In this document: positions 1 through 5,005 of the stretch, piece after piece
Layout of the letters: each line of letters starts with the position of its first letter
Position numbering within the stretch: position 1 is the stretch's first letter
Source: Candidatus Omnitrophota bacterium
Lineage (GTDB): Bacteria > Omnitrophota > Koll11 > VGKN01
Assembly: GCA_016867055.1 (NCBI GenBank)
Contig: VGKN01000057.1
Span: 1-8,031, forward strand
Direction: 5' to 3'
DNA: 8,031 bases
Position numbers and translations under genes: made by a program
Notes under the pieces: model-generated
Told to the model about the DNA's origin: nothing
The model's input: only the letters and a program-made list of their open reading frames with translations
Databases searched by the model: none

Positions 1-2
1 AG

Positions 3-29
3 AAAGAAGCCAAAAAAAGAGTGGCATAG
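3..29 (+). CDS. Possible 3' end of an upstream gene (partial)
   Basis: The frame that begins at base 3 reads KEAKKRVA and stops at TAG (27-29). A short lysine/arginine-rich tail ending just before the glmU leader is what the end of an upstream operon gene would look like. Eight codons are too few to identify a family. In Bacillus-like gene orders spoVG lies directly before glmU, so a SpoVG C-terminus is one guess, based on position alone. The other two frames also stay open for some distance (one to a stop at 76-78), so the choice of frame is uncertain. Confidence 0.3.
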   Translation, partial: KEAKKRVA

Positions 30-35
30 AAAATT

Positions 36-62
36 CAAGAATCAAAATCCAAGATTCAAAAT
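36..62 (+). repeat. Imperfect tandem direct repeat upstream of glmU
   Basis: CAAGAATCAAAAT (36-48) and CAAGATTCAAAAT (50-62) differ at one base and repeat with a 14-bp period. They lie in the AT-rich leader between the possible upstream stop codon and the glmU ribosome binding site. A related string, CAGAATCCAAAAA, occurs in the ssb-rpsR gap near 4653-4665. This may be a degenerate genome-wide intergenic repeat, or simple low complexity. No function can be assigned. Confidence 0.4.
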
Positions 63-89
63 ATTTAAAGATTTTTAATTTTAACGTTA

Positions 90-96
90 AAGGGGT
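90..96 (+). promoter_or_regulatory. glmU ribosome binding site, supporting a TTG start
   Basis: AAGGGG (90-95) lies seven bases before the TTG at 103-105. It supports TTG as the glmU start, because the protein then begins directly before the conserved nucleotidyltransferase motif. A 12-bp perfect palindrome, TTTAACGTTAAA (80-91), abuts the site and could be an operator or chance. Confidence 0.6.
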
Positions 97-102
97 ATTG
101 TT

Positions 103-1377
103 TTGAAGGATATAGCTGGAGTTATTTTAGCTGCGGGAGAAGGTACGCGGATGAGGTCCAATACCCCTAAGGTGCTTTATAGATTAGGTGGAAGGCCACT
201 TTTAGAGTGCATTATAAATACCTTAAGACAGGCAGGGTTAGATAGGATTATAGTTATTATTGGGCATAAGTCAGAACTTATAAGGGAATATCTGAAGGAT
301 TTTAACACTGAAATAGTTATTCAGAAAGAACCCTTGGGAACCGCTGATGCGCTCTATAGTGCGAGAGAGGCCTTGTTAAACTTTGAGGGAACCATTTTGG
401 TGGTATGCGCAGATGTCCCACTTATTAAAGTAGATACCCTTTTAAATTTGATAAAACTACATAGAAAGGAAAATGCAGTATGTACTCTCTTAAGTGCCGA
501 ACTTAAAGACCCCACAGGTTATGGACGCATAATAAGAAATGATAATGGGGAGGTTATAAGGATAGTTGAAGAAAAAAATACATCAATTTATCAAAGGGTG
601 ATACTTGAGGTAAACTCAGGCGCGTACTGCTTTGATTCAAAAAAGATTTTTAATATTTTGGATGAGTTTATGTCAAAGATAAGGAAAGGTGAATATTATC
701 TCACTGATACAATAGAGATATTTAAAAGGCATAAGGATAAGATAACCTCTTATATTACGGATGACCCTTCTGAGATAACAGGCATAAATTCAAGGAAAGA
801 CTTAGCATTTGCCTATGAGATTATGAGAAAGAGAATTCTTGATGAACTATTGTCAAGGGGTATTACAATTGTTGACCCAAACACTACCTTTATAGACAGT
901 AATGTAATAATTGGGCAAGATACCACGATATACCCTTTTGTCTTTATTGAAACAGATGTAAATATAGGAAAAAACTGTTCCATTGGACCATTTTGCAGGA
1001 TAAGGAGTGGAACAACCGTAGAGGATAATACAAGAATAGGAAATTTTGTTGAGGTAACGAGAAGCCACGTTAAAAAAGGAGTAAAGATAAATCATTTCAG
1101 TTACATAGGAGATGCAACTATTGGTTCTGGGGTGAATATCGGAGCGGGTACAATAACTGCGAATTATAATGGGAGAACCAAAAATAAAACTGAGATAGGA
1201 AGCGGGGCGTTTATCGGAAGTGGCACAATCCTTATAGCACCTGTAAGGGTGGGTAAGCAAGCTACAACTGGTGCTGGATGCGTTGTGCCAAAGGGGAAGG
1301 ATATAGCTGATAAATCCATTGTGGTGGGGGTGCCTGCGAAGGTACTTAAAAGTTCAAAAAGGAGACCTCATAAATGA
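103..1377 (+). CDS. glmU: Bifunctional UDP-N-acetylglucosamine pyrophosphorylase / glucosamine-1-phosphate N-acetyltransferase GlmU
   Basis: GlmU acetylates glucosamine-1-phosphate and then couples the product to UTP, giving cytoplasmic UDP-GlcNAc for peptidoglycan and lipopolysaccharide. The 424-residue protein has an N-terminal nucleotidyltransferase domain (about 1-230) with LAAGEGTRMRSNTPKVL (9-25), QKEPLGTADA (74-83), metal-ligand D104 in CADVPL, GYGRI (139-143), EVNSGAY (169-175), GEYYLTD and N229 in GINSR. A left-handed beta-helix of hexapeptide repeats follows (about 255-415). Acetyltransferase residues matching E. coli H363, Y366 and N377 are H331, Y334 and N345. Two things are odd. 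The position matching E. coli K351 is T319 (R320 is next to it), and the tail reads VVGVPAKVL, as in generic hexapeptide acyltransferases, instead of the SRVPQ-type end. It is also somewhat shorter than the usual length of about 450. The start is TTG, and the stop overlaps prs by ATGA, which suggests translational coupling. The pyrophosphorylase role is secure; full acetyltransferase activity is probable. Confidence 0.95.
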   Translation: MKDIAGVILAAGEGTRMRSNTPKVLYRLGGRPLLECIINTLRQAGLDRIIVIIGHKSELIREYLKDFNTEIVIQKEPLGTADALYSAREALLNFEGTILVVCADVPLIKVDTLLNLIKLHRKENAVCTLLSAELKDPTGYGRIIRNDNGEVIRIVEEKNTSIYQRVILEVNSGAYCFDSKKIFNILDEFMSKIRKGEYYLTDTIEIFKRHKDKITSYITDDPSEITGINSRKDLAFAYEIMRKRILDELLSRGITIVDPNTTFIDSNVIIGQDTTIYPFVFIETDVNIGKNCSIGPFCRIRSGTTVEDNTRIGNFVEVTRSHVKKGVKINHFSYIGDATIGSGVNIGAGTITANYNGRTKNKTEIGSGAFIGSGTILIAPVRVGKQATTGAGCVVPKGKDIADKSIVVGVPAKVLKSSKRRPHK

Positions 1378-2312
1378 AAGATGAACTTGTTGTATTCTCT
1401 GGTAATTCAAACCCTTCTTTAGCGAGGACGATATGTAAATACCTTAAGATTCCTTTAGGAGATGCCCTTATATCTAAGTTTTCAGAGGGTGAAATTCGGG
1501 TAAAGATAAATCAAGACGTCAGGGGTCGCGATGTATTTGTCATACAATCTACCTGCCCACCCGTAAATGATAATCTTGTTGAACTTTTAATTATGATAGA
1601 TGCCTTAAAAAGGGCCTCTAGTAGGAGGCTCACAGCGGTTTTACCTTTCTACGGGTATGCAAGACAAGATAGAAAAGACCAGCCTCGTGTTCCCATAACC
1701 GCAAAACTCGTTGCAAATCTTATAACAACCAGCGGTGCGGATAGACTGTTAACCATAGACTTGCATGCAGGTCAGATTCAAGGTTTTTTTGATATTCCAG
1801 TTGACCATCTGCTTGCAGCGCCTGTATTAATAGAATATTACAAAAAATTAAAACTTAGAGATCTTGTAGTAGCAAGTCCTGATGTGGGAGGGATAAAGAT
1901 GGCGCGCGCATTTTCAAAAAAACTAAATGCAGATCTTGCCATAGTTGATAAAAGAAGACTTGATTATCAGAATTCTGAGGTGATGAATATCCTTGGAGAT
2001 GTAAAAGGCAAAAATATTATTATTGTAGATGACCAGGTTACAACAGCGGGTTCTATAACAGAAGCCTCTTATGCCTTAAAAGAGGCAGGCGCAAGGGATA
2101 TCTATGCGGGTATAACGCACGGCATATTTTCAGGCCCCGCTATCGCGAGAATAGAAAAAAGTCCATTAAAGGAGGTAGTGGTTACTGATACAATACCTCT
2201 TTCAAAGGAAAAGCAGAATAAAAAGATAAGGATATTATCCATCAGCAGACTTCTTGGTGAAGCAATAAAGCGTATTCACAATGAAGAATCCGTGAGCTCG
2301 TTGTTTGTATAG
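1374..2312 (+). CDS. prs: Ribose-phosphate pyrophosphokinase (PRPP synthetase)
   Basis: Prs transfers pyrophosphate from ATP to ribose-5-phosphate, giving PRPP for purine, pyrimidine, NAD, histidine and tryptophan synthesis in the cytoplasm. At 312 residues it has the usual length of class I bacterial enzymes. Visible motifs are KFSEGEIRVKI (35-45), the ATP-site ARQDRK (96-101), the PRPP synthetase signature LTIDLHAGQIQGFF (126-139) with metal-ligand H131, the catalytic flexible-loop residues K193 and R195 in DKRR, the ribose-phosphate loop VDDQVTTAGS (218-227), and the family-typical end ESVSSLFV. The loop has threonine where the common form VDDIIDTAGT has its second aspartate; some PRPP synthetases tolerate serine or threonine here. 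The start ATG overlaps the glmU stop, and AAAAGGAGA (1356-1364) inside glmU is its ribosome binding site. Confidence 0.97.
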   Translation: MKDELVVFSGNSNPSLARTICKYLKIPLGDALISKFSEGEIRVKINQDVRGRDVFVIQSTCPPVNDNLVELLIMIDALKRASSRRLTAVLPFYGYARQDRKDQPRVPITAKLVANLITTSGADRLLTIDLHAGQIQGFFDIPVDHLLAAPVLIEYYKKLKLRDLVVASPDVGGIKMARAFSKKLNADLAIVDKRRLDYQNSEVMNILGDVKGKNIIIVDDQVTTAGSITEASYALKEAGARDIYAGITHGIFSGPAIARIEKSPLKEVVVTDTIPLSKEKQNKKIRILSISRLLGEAIKRIHNEESVSSLFV

Positions 2313-2335
2313 CCAAACTAATGCCTAACAAACAA
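2301..2335 (+). repeat. Inverted repeat at the end of prs
   Basis: TTGTTTGT (2301-2308, the last codons of prs) and ACAAACAA (2328-2335) are perfect 8-bp complements around a 19-nt loop. A transcript could fold here, but the stem is AT-rich and no run of U follows directly, so it does not look like an intrinsic terminator. Confidence 0.3.
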
Positions 2336-2366
2336 TGTGCAAAGGAGTAATTTTAAAATTTTTATT

Positions 2367-2392
2367 GATTACGTGTTATGGACCGATTACGT
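2367..2392 (+). repeat. Direct repeat GATTACGT x2 before rplY
   Basis: GATTACGT occurs at 2367-2374 and 2385-2392, with starts 18 bp apart, in the 105-bp prs-rplY gap and just before the rplY ribosome binding site AGGTGAT (2404-2410). The spacing is close to two helical turns, so the pair could be a protein-binding site. The match to a sigma-70 promoter here is weak (TTGATT at 2365, but no good -10 box). Function unknown. Confidence 0.3.
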
Positions 2393-2417
2393 TACTGATA
2401 GATGAGGTGATTATAAT

Positions 2418-3104
2418 ATGGAGCAGGTGAATTTAGAGGTACAACTTAGAGAAGAAAAGGGAAAACAGGCGGTAAAAAAGTTAAGGGAGAATAGTCTTAT
2501 ACCAGCGGTCGTATATAAAAAGGCAGAAGAGGTCTTAAGTATCAAATTTGACAAAAAGGATTTTCATAGGGTTATCCATACGCAGGCAGGGGAGAATGTA
2601 ATAATAACCTTAAAGTTTAAGTCCGATAAAAAAATTAAGGATAAGACAGTTATAATCAAGGAAATTCAACATAACCCTTTAACAGATGCAGTGCTTCATG
2701 TGGATTTTAACCAGATATCCCTTACCGAAAAGATAGAGGTTAATGTTCCCATAATTCCAAAGGGCGAATGTCTTGGTGTAAAGGAAGGTGGTGTGCTGGC
2801 ACACGTTTTAAAGGAATTGCATATAGAATGTCTTCCTACGAGGATACCCCAGTCTATTGAAGCAGATATTACAAATTTAAAAATTGGGGATCTTCTTCAT
2901 GTAAATGACCTTCTGATACCATCCGGTATAAAAGTAATTACTGAAACCGATGCAGTGGTATTCTCTGTAGAGGCTCCAAAGGTTGAGAAGGTAGAGGTGG
3001 CAGCTGTAGCTGAAGAGGCCCAGGAGCCAGAGGTTATAAAACAGAAGAAGGAATTGCCTGAGGAGGAGGAAAAGACAAAAGAAACAAAGAAGGAGAGGGA
3101 ATAA
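2418..3104 (+). CDS. rplY: 50S ribosomal protein L25, long form (Ctc/TL5 type)
   Basis: L25 binds 5S rRNA in the central protuberance of the large ribosomal subunit; the long form is also known as general stress protein Ctc or TL5. The 228-residue protein has the N-terminal 5S rRNA-binding domain (about 1-98), with the conserved start LEVQLREEKGKQAVKKLRE (6-24), IPAVVY (28-33), GENV and the EIQHNPLTDAVLHVDF block (82-97). A C-terminal beta domain follows (about 99-186) with EKIEVNVPI and GGVLAHVLKELHIECLP (124-140). Residues 187-228 form a low-complexity tail made almost entirely of E, K, A, P and V, probably disordered. The ATG at 2418 follows AGGTGAT at normal spacing. The gene lies 7 bp before pth, a pairing found in many bacteria. 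Confidence 0.95.
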   Translation: MEQVNLEVQLREEKGKQAVKKLRENSLIPAVVYKKAEEVLSIKFDKKDFHRVIHTQAGENVIITLKFKSDKKIKDKTVIIKEIQHNPLTDAVLHVDFNQISLTEKIEVNVPIIPKGECLGVKEGGVLAHVLKELHIECLPTRIPQSIEADITNLKIGDLLHVNDLLIPSGIKVITETDAVVFSVEAPKVEKVEVAAVAEEAQEPEVIKQKKELPEEEEKTKETKKERE

Positions 3105-3111
3105 ACCCATT

Positions 3112-3702
3112 ATGAAATTAATAGTGGGTTTGGGAAATCCGGGCAGAGATTATAGAAACACAAGACATAACATAGGTTTTAAAATCATAGACGTTCTTTC
3201 AAAAAAAGGTGGTATAAGGTTAAAGAGAGGCGCCTTGGATTCTATATCTGGAAGCGGTAGGATATCCAATGAAAGGATAATGCTTGCAAAGCCACTCACT
3301 TATATGAATCTGGCGGGTAGGTGTGTTAGGAGATTGGTTTTCTTACACAAGATAGATTTAGAGGATTTAATGGTGATTTTGGATGATGCGGATTTGGAAT
3401 TTGGAAGAATTAGACTTAAGGCAAGGGGTGGCTATGGAGGTCACAGGGGACTTCAGTCAATTATTGAAGCGCTTGGCACAGGGGAGTTTAACAGACTCAG
3501 GATGGGAATAGGTCGTTTGGAATCTAAAAAACTTTCGGTGTATGTTTTAGATGAATTTACGAAAAAAGAAATCTTAGAGTTAAAAAAGATAATAGAATTT
3601 TCTTGTGATGCCCTTTACACTTGGATAAAAGAGGGCATAGAAGTAGCAATGAATAGATTTAATTCAAATGAAGCCCATCCGCCACAGAACTTTGGCGGAT
3701 AA
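3112..3702 (+). CDS. pth: Peptidyl-tRNA hydrolase
   Basis: Pth releases tRNA from peptidyl-tRNAs that drop off the ribosome, an essential cytoplasmic recycling step. The 196-residue protein carries GLGNPG (6-11), TRHNIGF (17-23) with catalytic H19, KPLTYMNLAG (60-69) with N66, and D92 in DDADLEFG (91-98), followed by GGYGGHRGLQSI (106-117). The last motif usually reads GGHNGL; the asparagine matching E. coli N114 is arginine (R112) here. Family similarity fades around AMNRFN (179-184), and the final residues, ending HPPQNFGG, are encoded by a GC-rich palindrome at 3677-3700, as if the end had been remodelled. No strong Shine-Dalgarno separates it from rplY 7 bp upstream, although AAGGAGAGGGA (3089-3099) at the end of rplY can serve. 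The function is secure; activity with R112 is assumed. Confidence 0.95.
   Translation: MKLIVGLGNPGRDYRNTRHNIGFKIIDVLSKKGGIRLKRGALDSISGSGRISNERIMLAKPLTYMNLAGRCVRRLVFLHKIDLEDLMVILDDADLEFGRIRLKARGGYGGHRGLQSIIEALGTGEFNRLRMGIGRLESKKLSVYVLDEFTKKEILELKKIIEFSCDALYTWIKEGIEVAMNRFNSNEAHPPQNFGG
3677..3700 (+). repeat. GC-rich palindromic hairpin across the pth 3' end
   Basis: ATCCGCCA (3677-3684) pairs perfectly with TGGCGGAT (3693-3700) around an 8-nt loop. The right arm ends on the first base of the pth stop codon TAA. The stem is much richer in G and C than its surroundings. No U-tract follows, so it is not a classical terminator. It could be a repetitive extragenic palindrome inserted at the gene end, a 3'-end stabiliser, or a processing site between pth and rpsF. 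Confidence 0.6.
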
Positions 3703-3711
3703 TGGTTGAAT

Positions 3712-3740
3712 TTGACCCCACCACTTTTTGTGGAAAGAAT
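3712..3740 (+). promoter_or_regulatory. Possible sigma-70-type promoter for the rpsF group
   Basis: TTGACC (3712-3717, five of six bases of the -35 consensus) and AAGAAT (3735-3740, four of six of the -10 consensus) are 17 bp apart in the 172-bp pth-rpsF gap. Transcription would start near 3747, upstream of the small ORF and of rpsF. The left arm of a long inverted repeat lies inside the spacer. The motif match alone is modest evidence. Confidence 0.3.
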
Positions 3741-3816
3741 AGATAACAAGATTTAAAGAGGAAGGGTAATGATAAACGTAGATTTTGTCTCAAGCACTTT
3801 ATCAAAAGTGGTGGGG
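3716..3816 (+). repeat. 13-bp perfect inverted repeat with 75-bp spacer in the rpsF leader
   Basis: CCCCACCACTTTT (3716-3728) is the exact reverse complement of AAAAGTGGTGGGG (3804-3816). In a transcript that reads through from pth, the arms could form a 13-bp stem enclosing the ribosome binding site and start of the small ORF at 3769. The left arm can also form a competing 4-bp hairpin, CCAC-TTTTT-GTGG (3721-3733). Alternatives are paired protein-binding sites on DNA, or the terminal repeats of a tiny non-coding insertion. A chance match this long at this distance is unlikely in 8 kb. Confidence 0.6.
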
Positions 3817-3888
3817 ATTAATTCGCAGATGGAACTCATTCTACAAATTGCCTACTCATTAAAGGAGGAAAAAATTGAGAAACTATGA
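3769..3888 (+). CDS. Hypothetical 39-residue small ORF overlapping the rpsF start
   Basis: The ATG at 3769 is preceded at good spacing by AGAGGAAGG (3757-3765) and opens a 39-codon frame that begins MINVDFVSSTLSKVVG and ends with a charged helix-like stretch, LKEEKIEKL. Its stop, TGA (3886-3888), lies 11 bases past the rpsF TTG start at 3875, and the rpsF ribosome binding site AAAGGAGG (3861-3868) is inside it. This arrangement would suit a leader peptide whose translation is coupled to rpsF. The right arm of the inverted repeat falls in its codons 12-16. I recognise no family; it may not be a real gene. Confidence 0.35.
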   Translation: MINVDFVSSTLSKVVGINSQMELILQIAYSLKEEKIEKL

Positions 3889-4159
3889 GGCTATGTTTTT
3901 ATTAAGTCCTAAACTTACAGATGATAAGCTTGAACAGACGATAGCTACGATAAAGGATACCTTGGAAAAAAATGAGGCCAAGATAGAAAAAATGGAGAAT
4001 ATCGGCAAAAAAATGCTGGCCTATAAAATTAAGAAGTTTAAAGAAGGAATTTATGTGTTATTTAATTTTAAAATGCACCCTTCTTCTATATCAGTGGTTA
4101 AAAAGAGTTTTGGATTAAATGAGGTTATTCTCAGGACTCTTATACTCTTAAAAGAGTAA
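3875..4159 (+). CDS. rpsF: 30S ribosomal protein S6
   Basis: S6 forms a heterodimer with S18 on the platform of the small ribosomal subunit; rpsR follows two genes downstream, so both partners come from the same cluster. The 94-residue protein shows the S6 ferredoxin-like fold signature: the start MRNYEAMFLLSP (1-12), a long amphipathic helix (about 15-33), GKKMLAYKIKKFKEGIYVLFNF (45-66, the conserved strand pair), and the second helix and edge strand ending LNEVILRTLILLKE (81-94). The start is TTG, chosen because S6 proteins begin MRxYE and because AAAGGAGG (3861-3868) stands six bases upstream. S6-S18 is known to autoregulate by binding its own leader in many bacteria, but I do not see the described CCG-containing leader motif here. 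Confidence 0.95.
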   Translation: MRNYEAMFLLSPKLTDDKLEQTIATIKDTLEKNEAKIEKMENIGKKMLAYKIKKFKEGIYVLFNFKMHPSSISVVKKSFGLNEVILRTLILLKE

Positions 4160-4167
4160 TATTTTTT

Positions 4168-4175
4168 GGAGGTGA
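4168..4175 (+). promoter_or_regulatory. ssb ribosome binding site that decides the ATG start
   Basis: GGAGGTGA at 4168-4175 is a near-perfect Shine-Dalgarno sequence just upstream of ATG 4178-4180. An in-frame TTG at 4166 would place this site inside the gene, so the TTG start, which adds MEVT, is very unlikely. Confidence 0.7.
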
Positions 4176-4177
4176 CA

Positions 4178-4627
4178 ATGGCTACTTTAAATAAAGTATT
4201 TTTGATAGGGAACCTAACGCGCGACCCCGAGTTAAGATATGTACCCTCAGGCACAGCTGTATGTAGTTTTTCTATGGCTATAAACAGGACATTTATGCTT
4301 CAATCAGGAGAGAAGCGGGAAGAGGTGTGTTTCGTAAGAGTTGTGACGTGGGGGAAGCAGGCTGAAACAGTAAATCAGTACCTAAGCAAAGGAAGTCTTG
4401 TATTTGTAGAAGGTAGACTTCAGTATCGTGCCTGGGAACAGGAGGGGCAAAAGAGAAGCACCCTTGAGGTGAAAGCGGACAGAGTTCAATTCTTGGCAAG
4501 GACAAAACAGGCTGAGGCAATAGGCCCTAAAGAAACAGAATTTTCTGAGGCAGTTCCTGAGGAGCCGGCGGCGGAATATCCTGAGACATACGAAGGAAAA
4601 AAAGCAGACGAGGAGATCCCATTCTGA
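4178..4627 (+). CDS. ssb: Single-stranded DNA-binding protein
   Basis: SSB coats single-stranded DNA in replication, repair and recombination and recruits partner proteins through its C-terminal tip. With the ATG at 4178 the protein has 149 residues: an OB fold (about 1-108) with LNKVFLIGNLTRDPELRY (4-21), the SFSMAINR strand (30-37), FVRVVTWGKQAETV (52-65) and YLSKGSLVFVEGRL (68-81), then a linker rich in E, A and P (109-141) and the acidic tip DEEIPF (144-149), which matches the DDDIPF partner-docking motif. The position between rpsF and rpsR is a widespread arrangement that links ribosome and replication genes. Length and motifs are ordinary for the family. Confidence 0.96.
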   Translation: MATLNKVFLIGNLTRDPELRYVPSGTAVCSFSMAINRTFMLQSGEKREEVCFVRVVTWGKQAETVNQYLSKGSLVFVEGRLQYRAWEQEGQKRSTLEVKADRVQFLARTKQAEAIGPKETEFSEAVPEEPAAEYPETYEGKKADEEIPF

Positions 4628-4710
4628 GAGACCAATGACAGATACCAAAGCCCAGAATCCAAAAAGAGGTTTGTCTTACCATTTAGAATTAACTGACACG
4701 GAGGAGATAA

Positions 4711-4962
4711 ATGGTAGCGCAAGAGAGGCGTAGATTTAGAGAAAGACCGAGATTTTTTAGAAAGAGGGTATGCAGATTTTGCGTTGATAAAATAGATGAG
4801 ATTGATTATAAAGACACCCAGCGACTCCAGAAATTTATAACAGAAAGGGGAAAGATTATCCCAAGCAGGATATCTGGAAATTGCGCCCCACATCAGAGAA
4901 GATTAAACATTGCAATAAAAAGGGCTAGATATGTAGGACTTCTTCCTTATACTGCAGAATAA
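4711..4962 (+). CDS. rpsR: 30S ribosomal protein S18, zinc-binding (C+) form
   Basis: S18 pairs with S6 on the platform of the small subunit. The 83-residue protein has an arginine-rich N-terminus (1-19), [20 protein letters not shown] (31-50) and the conserved end [16 protein letters not shown] (68-83). C21 and C24 (CRFC), with C58 and H61 (GNCAPH), make a potential four-residue zinc site. This is the C+ paralogue type, described as the zinc-containing version of this ribosomal protein; E. coli and Bacillus S18 lack the full set. A strong ribosome binding site, GGAGGAGA (4700-4707), precedes the ATG. The 83-bp gap after ssb contains no convincing gene. Confidence 0.96.
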   Translation: MVAQERRRFRERPRFFRKRVCRFCVDKIDEIDYKDTQRLQKFITERGKIIPSRISGNCAPHQRRLNIAIKRARYVGLLPYTAE

Positions 4963-5005
4963 GGAGATATTTATAATTTTATCAGAATGGAGGATTCCAA
5001 ACAGG

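Noticed and set aside
2324..2333. CCTAACAAAC resembles the start of an integron attC site
   Set aside because: There is no matching partner core site, no large imperfect stem, no integrase and no cassette-like gene nearby, so a short match is best treated as chance.
2335..2430. 31-codon ORF in the prs-rplY gap overlapping rplY
   Set aside because: No ribosome binding site precedes its ATG, its composition is not protein-like, and the real rplY start has its own site.
3677..3733. Rho-independent terminator after pth
   Set aside because: The hairpin is GC-rich but is followed by AATGGTTGAA and not a U-tract. The T-run at 3725-3729 is short and lies in the loop of another small hairpin.
3702..3746. 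14-codon ORF starting at the pth stop (TAATG overlap)
   Set aside because: Very short, no independent ribosome binding site, and it overlaps the inverted repeat; coupling to pth is possible but unsupported.
3667..3875. Known S6-S18 leader motif
   Set aside because: I looked for the described CCG-containing bulged stem before rpsF. The only CCG lies in the paired arm of the pth-end hairpin, so the known motif is not supported.
4635..4733. 32-codon ORF in the ssb-rpsR gap overlapping rpsR
   Set aside because: It lacks a clear Shine-Dalgarno sequence and a recognisable product; the rpsR ribosome binding site inside it accounts for the conserved-looking part.
4486..4893. Long antisense frame across ssb and rpsR, and other minus-strand frames
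   Set aside because: They lie opposite well-identified genes, show no protein family features and lack good ribosome binding sites.
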